In this document: piece after piece, positions 56,600 to 64,000 of the stretch
How the letters are laid out: each line of letters starts with the position of its first letter
Numbering within the stretch: the stretch's first letter is position 1
Assembly (NCBI RefSeq): GCF_039555335.1
Contig: NC_092629.1
Location: 30,749,382-30,813,381 of the forward strand
DNA from: Amphiura filiformis
Taxonomy: Eukaryota; Echinodermata; Ophiuroidea; Amphilepidida; Amphiuridae
Length of the DNA: 64,000 nt
Reading direction: 5' to 3'
The notes under the pieces: generated by a model
Databases searched by the model: none
Told to the model about the DNA's origin: nothing
The model's input: only the letters and a program-made list of their open reading frames with translations
Program-made: the position numbers and the translations under genes

Positions 56600-56752
56600 T
56601 ATAATTCTGGTATACCCTGCGCACCCTTTGATTTAAAGTTAGAAATTAGGATTAGGGTTAGGGTGGGTTAGATTAGGGTTAGGGTTATAATCAGGGTGGG
56701 TTAGGATTAGGGTTAGGGTTATACTTGTGCGCAGGGTATTCCAGAATTATTC
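56600..56752. mobile_element. Palindromic element with a TTAGGG core
   Basis: TAATTCTGGTATACCCTGCG, then CAC, at the left and GTGCGCAGGGTATTCCAGAA, then TTATT, at the right are inverses. The 85 bases between are almost entirely TTAGGGT-like units (GATTAGGGTTAGGGTT). Confidence 0.7.
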
Positions 56753-57689
56753 CATTTTTAGATATATCTATAACACTGCTAGATTTAGAACAAAGCTCAA
56801 GGACAAAAAAAACTAGAAACATCGCGGTTTTCGACGTAAGGCGTCGAATGGGATGCCTCCACCCCCACCAAAAACAATATGCAAAAACAATATGCCTCAC
56901 GGTGGAGGCATAAAAAAAAAAAAAAAGCAAAAGAACAACGTAAGGAAAATCAAATCCAAAAATGGTTTATATGACATAATACATAATAATTTATTACTGA
57001 TACGTAACTATACTATTTGCTTCAACAAATTGTTCCCAATGTGTGGTTATAATAACAATATTCATACAACAAAAAGTGATAGGGAAATCTAATCACTTTT
57101 GCAAAACGTTATTTCCTATGAACATTTTATGTTATCTCTTGTGTCATTTACATCATGTATCGTTATAACAGGCAACATGTACATGTACTATGTTACTTGG
57201 AAATCCTTCATCAAATGTTAGTAAAATGCATCTGAAGTAATTCTGTATCAAGATATAGGCAAATTTCGTGAACAAAAACAATATATGTTAGAATATTAGC
57301 ATTGTAAAAGTTCACAACTTGATTTTGTAACCAATTGTGACATGATCTGGTTCATGCGGGCTGAAGCTAGAAAGGTGGCAAATTTAAAATTGACATAAAT
57401 GCAAAAATTGAAATATGGAGTAAAAAAACAAAGAAATACATAAGGAAATATACATCGCAAAACTTCAGAACCTTAGTACAGAGTATGCTAGACCTTTGAT
57501 GTTTTTAGTACGGTATGTGAAAAGTCTAATGTTTGTATAAGATAATAATTATAGAAACTTTCGTCAAAAATGCCTTCTTTGGCCCCATGGAGCAGATTAT
57601 GTCACAATTATGCTAGGGATGGATGCAAGGATTTTATGTAATTTGCCATCGTAGTGAATACGTCATACTTTAGTTACTGGTTCACCTCT

Positions 57690-57800
57690 TAGTTACCCAT
57701 TGACTTTGTGTTGTGATCATTTTGGTCCTGGTTTCAAACACAGATAGCGCACCAGTTGACCTGGCAATGATCTATTTTGATGACGTCAAACTACGACAGC
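57690..57800 (+). repeat. Segment related to 24735-24825
   Basis: TTGTGTTGTGATCATTTTGG and CCAGTTGACCTGGCAATGAT have counterparts at 24747-24825 (TATGTGTTGCGATCATTTCG; CCAGTTGACATAGTGATAAT). Origin unknown. 56753-57690 otherwise shows AT-rich DNA without a gene. Confidence 0.4.
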
Positions 57801-57853
57801 GAATACATGTATGTGTTAAAGTTGAACATAATAAAAACTCACTAATCAAAATT

Positions 57854-58013
57854 GGCCTATTCCAGTTGAAATCCATACACCCCCTATGAAAGACATGACC
57901 TTAATCTCCACACACAGGGAGTGTATATTTCAAATGGAGTCACTCATTCAGGTAACCCCATTTGAAATCGCACTCCCTTCCACATGAAGAGTATGGATTT
58001 CAACTGGAATAGC
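57854..58013. mobile_element. Family P palindromic MITE, copy 5
   Basis: Full-length copy from GGCCTATTCCAGTTGAAATC to GATTTCAACTGGAATAGC, about 160 bases. Probably close to the family consensus. Confidence 0.85.
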
Positions 58014-58547
58014 ACATCTCTTTTAGTCTAGTCAGATCAGATGAGGCATGAGAATGATCATCCATGACAAAAACCTGGAAAGTTTGAAAAAGCCTGAAAA
58101 GCGTGTGAAAACAGGCTAAAAAGACCAAAAACTGGCTAAAATTAAAAGAAAGTGCGAAAATTTGGACCATAAAAAAAGCAGGAAATCCTGCAAAAGCAGG
58201 AAAATTCTCATGCCTGCTAACATCTTTGATCTAAGGTTCTGATCTCAGACCAACCACCTTTAATAATATCAGTGGTGCACCAAGGGGATGGGTTTCTGGG
58301 CTTCTGTCACTCAACATTTGTAAAATCATATAAACGACCCTTGTTGTAGTAGCATTCATTTCAGTAATGTGGGTTCAAGAGGTTGAAAAAATCGGCTAGT
58401 TTAGCAAAAACTTTGGGCACTTTGAGTTCCTATAGATGGTCATCCCCTTTAACACACCGCTGATTGGATATGATCTAAATGTTTGAAATTATTATATCTT
58501 TCAAATGAAATACAACAGTCCAATGATGTACTTTCCACAAGAAATAA

Positions 58548-58708
58548 GCTATTCCAGTTGAAGTCAGCTCCCCTGTGGAAGACATAACCTTATAATCTCT
58601 CACACAAGGGGTGTAGATTTCAAATGGAGTTACCCATTAAGATCTGAAATTCACACTCCCTGTGTGAAAGATTAAGGTCGTGCCTTCCATGGATTTCAAC
58701 TGAAATAT
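58548..58708. mobile_element. Family P palindromic MITE, copy 6
   Basis: GCTATTCCAGTTGAAGTCAG to ATGGATTTCAACTGAAATA, with both CACACAAGGGGTGTAGAT and CACACTCCCTGTGTG blocks. Confidence 0.8.
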
Positions 58709-58710
58709 AG

Positions 58711-59012
58711 GGTCTTCAACTTACAAGTTCCCCCTGATACTTTTTAAAATATGTCGAAAAATATTGAAAAGTTTCACCAGAATCCAGGTCAGCTTTTCCT
58801 TAACAAACACATGAATATTATAGGCCTGGTTTGAGAGTTGACTCCTATATACTCAAATGCAACTTTTAAAACTGTTTAAAACATTCTCTTTTTTACATAA
58901 TGAACCATTGTGACTGAACGCAATTGTGACACTATAATTTGGTTCATATGTGTAAAACCAATAACTTTTTACAAAGTTTTTAGGGGGATTCCATAAGTTG
59001 TGGACCTATAGC
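58711..59012. mobile_element. TIR element (TATAGGTCCACAACTTA type)
   Basis: GGTCTTCAACTTACAAGTTC, then CCCCTGATACTTTTT, is roughly inverted at AAGTTTTTAGGGGGATTCCA, then TAAGTTGTGGACCTATA. A related single arm is at 41905-41945. 59013-59945 has unrecognised frames on both strands (59588-59884) and no gene call. Confidence 0.6.
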
Positions 59013-59945
59013 TCAATTTTATTAGCTCCTACAGAACAAACAAATTATGAATTGCACTTACTTTTTTTTCAAGGTGATTTAGCACAAGAATTAAACAAAT
59101 ATTGATACTAAACTAAAATAATTCAGTAAACTATAATAATACATAATATGTGCATAACGTAAACTATCACATTTTATACTTGTAGCTTATGTCTTCCAAG
59201 ACATTTACAAATAAGGTATAGACATATAGATCCTATAATTTGCTATGGCTTAAGTTGATGGTCAAGATACATACATGTACAATAAATATAATAGTACAGC
59301 ATCTCTCCCATCTATGCCGTTCATTCTAATCAGCTGCTTAACATATTTACATGTCAAAAGGCTAAACATTTTACTAGTCTGGTCTGTCCGATCCAGTGGC
59401 CTAACCCCGCTAATCATGGACCGTCCGTACATTACAGGTCATCGGTACACGACGGTGTTTGCGCAACAAAAGATAGGGGTCAACGATTCACAATCTTTTG
59501 AGTACCAGTTTAGGGGGGAAACCTTTTCACCAGTTAACATTCAATTAAACATATTTGCCAAATAGAATATTGGTATATAAATGTTGAATGTGCATTAAAT
59601 TTTGTTTGTCTTCCCCCCTTTTTTTTTTTTTAATTCTTGAGTGCTCTGGACCAAAAAAATTGCAGTTTACAATTCCCATTGACAAAAAATATTTCCGTCA
59701 GGACATCCTCAAGTTTGTGCCCCTCTGGTTCCAAAAATATAGCTATATAGCCTATGCCACTGGTCTGATCATGATAATCAGTGCTCAAAAAAGTCCATTG
59801 ATCCATTACATTACCTGTTGTGAATTTGCTAGTCTGAAATGTGTACCTTGGGCCCATACATTTCACACCCAAAGGCCTGAATAGCCTTTGAAGATTTTAG
59901 CTTATTTTAGATCGCTGATGATCATGTTCTCTGGATGAGCGATAG

Positions 59946-60105
59946 TGGGCTATTCTATACAGCCCCTATGGAAGACATGACCTTAATCTTCCACACAGGC
60001 AGTGTGAATTTCATGATTAATTATATTTGAAATCTACACACCCCCTGCATTGGAAAAGGTCAAGTCTTCCACAGGGCATATAGATTTTAACTGGAATTAA
60101 TAGCC
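59946..60105. mobile_element. Family P palindromic MITE, copy 7
   Basis: GGGCTATTCTATACAGCCCC, AAGACATGACCTTAATCTTC, and the closing AACTGGAATTAATAGCCC. Confidence 0.75.
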
Positions 60106-60439
60106 CAATGTAGCATTCATACAAATGTCAGAACAGATGATCAAATTAATGTCTACATTATAAACTTGATATTTATTACTTTTTTCAATATTGACAATAT
60201 ACAATGTAGTACCGATTACACTATAAGTACTCATGAAAGCTCTTTGGCAAAAAGAATCTTTAAACTGATACAAGGCAGGATTTCCAATTTGTACTGATGA
60301 TGCTACCAAAAGCACAATTTGACTGATAGCCTTTCAGTCACGATACCCATGACAGGTCGATAGGTATACTGTAAACTACTCCATCAATTCCATTAGATTA
60401 ACATATATTCTAGCATAATTGAGTGAGAATGAAAGCTAA

Positions 60440-60985
60440 ATTTATATTCTTAGTCAGTGGGAGTGGTCTAGTTCAGTAGACACATTTTGATTGGACAATC
60501 GCAAGATTTCGGTGCCGCTTATCAGGCCGTAGACTACCCCCACGCCATCATGCGCCTTGATAATGCCTTACACGCTTGTAGAGGTGCGCTTGGCGTATGT
60601 ATTGCGCTGTAATGCGAGACTAGTGCGGAATACGCGACGCGCTAGCAGTACGCCGCAACAGAATACGTGAAGTTGTAAACAAGTTTCGTTCATTTTATAA
60701 TGAGGGAGTTTTTATGACGGTAACTTAGTTTTTGCTTTAAAAAATTGTTTACAGTTATTAAAATAATATTTAACTGACTAAGAATGAGAATAAACGATAG
60801 AATTTTTATTTTGCCTATCTCTACCTATGATAGACGACAGGCAGGTCCAATATTTTTATCGTAGTGGATACCGGCTGTGCCGGCATCCACTGCTCAAAAT
60901 ATTGGACCTGCCTGTCGTCTATCACACGGTAGAGGATAGGCAAAATAAAAATTCCTATCGTTTATTCTGTAAGTACCTACATGTC
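60440..60985. repeat. Composite repeat with a strong 180-base palindrome
   Basis: 60787-60967 pairs AATAAACGATAGAATTTTTA, then TTTTGCCTATC, with its inverse around GATACCGGCTGTGCCGGCAT. The left part has a CpG-rich stretch (60600-60660) like that in R3HDM4 intron 3. 60985-61920 has nothing recognisable. Confidence 0.6.
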
Positions 60986-61924
60986 ATAAGGCAGCAGGTT
61001 TAGTGTGGCCCTATAGCACTATTGCACCCCAAGTGGTGCCAATGACTCTTTCTATTGAACCCTGCAGATATAATGGAGCATATCTACATGTAGTAAACAG
61101 GATTAGTGCAAATATACAGGCTATGATAGAAAAGTCACAGCTACCTACATGTATCGGGCCATCATGAGCACTATTATGCCAATAATGTGGTACCTATAAG
61201 TATAGCATTTTGTTCCTTTACATAGCACACTGATAGGTAAGACTGCCTGTCACAATAAAACACATTTACTATACACGTTCCTGTATGAGTTTTAAATGTA
61301 AACTATATATTCACATATCAGTTAGGGACATGTAAGTTTTTACAAAAATCTAGAACCAAGCAGAAAACATACTGATCTTAAAACTTAGTCACATACAAAT
61401 ACATACACATCTACCCATCATATTACATATTATGTTGCCATTGTAATCAACTGCTTTGCGTACAAACATGATCAGTGTGTCTCTTACTACAACATGTCTT
61501 GTGCTATATAGGTTTAACCTTTTTGACAACCTTGCCCATTGCCCTGTTGGGCCAGCTGTTGTGATTTGTAACCAAATGCAAAATTGCAGGGTTTGAACCA
61601 GGTTCTACTTTTAGAGTAGGGCCCAGTTGAGGTGGGTGATTTTGTGTAAATCTGGAGCTGCTTGCGACCAACCAAGATCGAGTTAAAACACACTATAACA
61701 TATATTCTTGCATGCAAAAGACACGGTGTTTTAAAAGTATCTCCTGAAAAGTAGCTCCCAGTCATGATATACCAAGGGCTAAACTGAGAACTATTTCATG
61801 GTAACCGGTGGGCAAACAGGGCATAGAGCCTACTTATATTTCCCTTGTTCGCAGCTGACTGGCAAGGATTTCAACTTCCCTTGGAAATTGTCACACACAT
61901 TTAAAACGTTGAGTGCAAAATACC

Positions 61925-62085
61925 AACACACAAACATGGCCGAGTAGATACTTTTTGGTCTCATTAATATATATTCATGGTAGAGTCGGTACTGTTTGAT
62001 TCAACCTCATTGGAATGGATAGCAATACACAAACATGGCGGAGTCGGTACTCTTTGATTCTACCTCATTGATATATATTCATACT
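61925..62085. repeat. Partial tandem repeat, period about 99
   Basis: CACAAACATGGC at 61929 and 62028, each followed by GAGT..GGTACT and CTCATT..ATATATATTCAT. It lies immediately downstream of the WDR54-like stop codon, so it probably falls in that gene's 3' UTR. Confidence 0.55.
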
Positions 62086-63672
62086 TTTTGTTTGAATACC
62101 ACTATCTCGTTGAGGTCATAACCTGTCACTCCAAACGCTTTGCCATCTGAATCCATAAACTTTGCACCAGTAAGCTGCACATCTGTCACACTGTCTGAAT
62201 ACTCGAGGCTCACCTGAAAATTGTCAAAATTATACAAAGAAAATAATCAGTACGTATAAAGGACTGACCACTTGCAGCAAACAAAATGTACAATGAATTT
62301 ATGAATAATACATGTAGCGAAAAGGCAAAATTCAATCGACTTGGACAAATGTAATTATTAGACCAATCAGTTTTACTGGTCATCGTCAAGGATGTTTTAC
62401 TGGCTATTTGCCTGACCAGTATTGGGCTAATTGGGCCAGTTGAGACCATACATCCCATATGGAAGACATGACCCTTAACTTCCACACAGGGGGTGTAGAT
62501 ATCAAATGGGATCAGCCATTCAGGTAAGGAACAAAATCAAAACTCGACCTGTGGTTGACCGTTGGTTCCGTCTGGTTGCTATTGTTCTAGACAATGGTAA
62601 CCGAATTGAACCGGCGGGTGATCATGTCTTCCATAGAGGTGCATGGATTTCAAATGAAATACTCTGTCAGTGAACAAATCACTGACAAAACTGTCAGCAA
62701 GAAAAAAATAGTAAGTTTCTGCATTCAATTGGTTTTGACAGATTAAAAACTCTTTTAAAATCAAGTGTGTGTTCAATATCACTCCGTGTACAGTGCAGAA
62801 AAGTGTGTACTTTGCACATGATTTTCTTCGAATGTGTAGAGTTGATGATAGACCGACATGTCTAGTCTCATTGGGATTTCAAGTTGAAATCCATAAACTG
62901 GAAGGGAGAGCGTGGCCTAATGGTTAGTGTACTTGCCTTTAGTGCATGAGGTCCCGGGTTCCATTCCCGGTGGTGGAGATTTGCTGGGATATTGACTTGG
63001 GGAAAAATATGTCTGAAATTAATTGGTAACCTCAGTAGATTAAATTCAGACTTCCGCTCTCCCCATGGTTATTTCAGAATTGGGAAAATGAATCATGAAA
63101 GTAATCCGTCCTTTGGAGGGGATGTTAAGCTGTCGGTCCCGTGTACAGAGAGCCATACCTGTACATGTATCTCGCAGCCAATTTCGAAAAGAGTAGGGTG
63201 TTAACCCCTTACTGTTCCCAACCCGTCCCGGTGTTCAAATGGACCCCAATGGAAATAAGCTTCAATAGAGGCTTTCTTGGGTTATCCAGGGTTGTCAAAA
63301 ACTCGAACAAAACAAATCAAACATGGAAGTCATGACAAAGGGGGTGTAGATTTCAAATTGAGTCACCCATTTCAGGCAGGATTTTCTTTAAGCTTTTTCG
63401 TGAAGGGGTAAAAAACCTCTGTATCTAAAAATATTTTACCCTTTCATGATATTTAACATATATGTAAAGAGCATTTGAGGGGAAAAGTGGGTAGCTGAAG
63501 GGGCAAAAAACTCCACTGTTAATGTTAATTAAGCATAAAGAAAACCCTGATTTCAGGTAACCTCATTTTGCATTAATTGATGAGAGCATCATAAAAAACA
63601 AACCTTAGCACCATTTTCAGCTTTCTGTATGGACCACACCCTGACACAGGTATCTTCTCCAGAGGTTAAAAG
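62079..63672 (-). CDS. WDR54: WDR54-like WD-repeat protein, last two exons (partial, 5' end beyond the window)
   Basis: Minus-strand exons 63672-63604 (69 bases) and 62213-62079 (135 bases, ending TGA) join in phase 0. The acceptors are TTTTACAG and AATTTTCAG and the donor is AAG/GTTTGT. The first exon encodes LLTSGEDTCVRVWSIQKAEN, a WD40 blade ending (D-x-x-VRVW). The second encodes SLEYSDSVTDVQLTGAKFMD and KAFGVTGYDLNEIVVF. I recognise the VTDxQ-GA-F ... VTGYDLxE ending as that of WDR54, recalled rather than searched. WD repeats form beta-propeller scaffolds. Upstream exons lie right of position 64000. The single intron here (62214-63603) is full of MITEs and a SINE. Confidence 0.7.
62424..62668. 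mobile_element. Family P palindromic MITE, copy 8, with an insert of about 100 bases
   Basis: GGGCTAATTGGGCCAGTTGA, GACATGACCCTTAACTTCC, then an unrelated 62525-62620 stretch, then CATGTCTTCCATAGAGGTGC and GGATTTCAAATGAAATA. Confidence 0.6.
62873..63375. mobile_element. Family P MITE, copy 9, split by a SINE
   Basis: The left part ends GTTGAAATCCATAAAC at 62898. The family sequence resumes at 63318 with AAACATGGAAGTCATGAC and GGGGGTGTAGATTTCAAA. The intervening 420 bases are the SINE. Confidence 0.65.
62900..63318 (+). mobile_element. tRNA-derived SINE, about 420 bases
   Basis: The head reads GAGCGTGGCCTAATGGTTAG (A box), then GTCCCGGGTTCCATTCCCGG (B box) at tRNA spacing. The body holds TTGGGGAAAAATATGTCTG and GGACCCCAATGGAAATAAGC, then TTGGGTTATCC, and the tail is AAAACAAATCAAA. 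An AAAC shared by both edges may be part of the target duplication. The tRNA-like part lacks a sound full cloverleaf. Confidence 0.7.
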
Positions 63673-63806
63673 CTGTAAAACATGAAACGATATGAAACCA
63701 GGACAAATGAGAGTTAGCAACTGGTATGAAAATATGTAAGGGTTGCACGTTGAACATGACACAGCATTCCAGCTCCGCATTTCAGCTTCCATTTCACATC
63801 TTACTG

Positions 63807-63950
63807 CTAAAGCATTTCCCACCCTGATGTGGCAGTGACGTCAGTGCGCATTTCATTGGGCGCTATTGTTCACTCAAAGCGCTGGCGTACGTGCTAAAAG
63901 ATGCTGCATAGATGCGTGCACGAAACAGCTGCCTCAGGGAAATGCTTTAG
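63807..63950. mobile_element. Small MITE (CTAAAGCATTTCCC)
   Basis: CTAAAGCATTTCCC and GGGAAATGCTTTAG form the terminal inverted repeat. Inside, CCCTGATGTGGCAGTGACGT recurs at 42453. It lies upstream of the second-last WDR54 exon, in what should be another intron. Confidence 0.75.
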
Positions 63951-63969
63951 TATTACTTGTTTTTATTGT

Positions 63970-64000
63970 GCTATTCCAGTTGAAATCTATGTATGTACAT
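63970..64000. mobile_element. Family P MITE, copy 10, cut by the window edge
   Basis: TGCTATTCCAGTTGAAATCT is the left end of the family; the rest lies outside the window. Confidence 0.6.

Noticed and set aside
59588-59884. 98-residue plus frame and overlapping minus frame
   Set aside because: No recognisable domain, splice signals or second copy; left uncalled.

Overview
The window looks like intron-rich animal nuclear DNA from a marine invertebrate, most likely a deuterostome such as an echinoderm or hemichordate. This rests on two metazoan housekeeping orthologues, GT-AG introns of 0.1-3 kb, AT-rich intergenic DNA and a very high load of short palindromic DNA-transposon derivatives. The species call is an inference; nothing seen fixes it.

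Layout. (1) 1-5187 is intergenic and made of duplicated repeats. (2) 5188-15168, plus strand: a complete seven-exon gene for an R3HDM4 orthologue (277 aa; R3H-associated region then R3H domain). The seven exons join in frame to exactly 834 coding bases. (3) 15187-26262 is intergenic and filled with MITE-like and foldback repeats. (4) 26400-39087, plus strand: receptor gene A, ten exons, 474 aa: signal peptide, one V-like Ig domain, two FN3 domains, one membrane segment and a tyrosine-rich tail. (5) 39088-47650 holds a tandem array carrying nuclear-receptor DR1-like motifs and several foldback elements. (6) 47762-55937, plus strand: receptor gene B, eight exons, 367 aa, a tandem paralogue of A. 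In B the Ig exons are absent and one 66-base Thr-rich exon takes their place. (7) 55938-62078 is repeat-rich and no gene was recognised. (8) 62079-63672, minus strand: the last two exons of a WDR54-like gene that runs off the right edge.

How the genes relate. R3HDM4 and WDR54 are unrelated conserved flanking genes. Receptors A and B are the accessory part of the locus. They share promoter-proximal sequence, exon sizes, phases, a 3' UTR stretch and a tail with YxxM motifs, so they look like a small tandem family of phosphotyrosine-signalling cell-surface receptors that diverges mainly in the outermost domain. Every receptor exon module begins and ends in phase 1, so outer modules can be lost, swapped or skipped without breaking the frame.

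The A/B pair is the best candidate here for an undescribed system. Other notable signals are a Penelope-like insertion with a 14-base target duplication just upstream of the last exon of A (empty site in B), a 1.87 kb terminal-inverted-repeat element with a 14-base motif repeated inside it, and several nested insertions whose empty sites can be seen in this same window. All gene models come from reading frames, splice signals and comparison of the two paralogues. No database search or alignment program was run.
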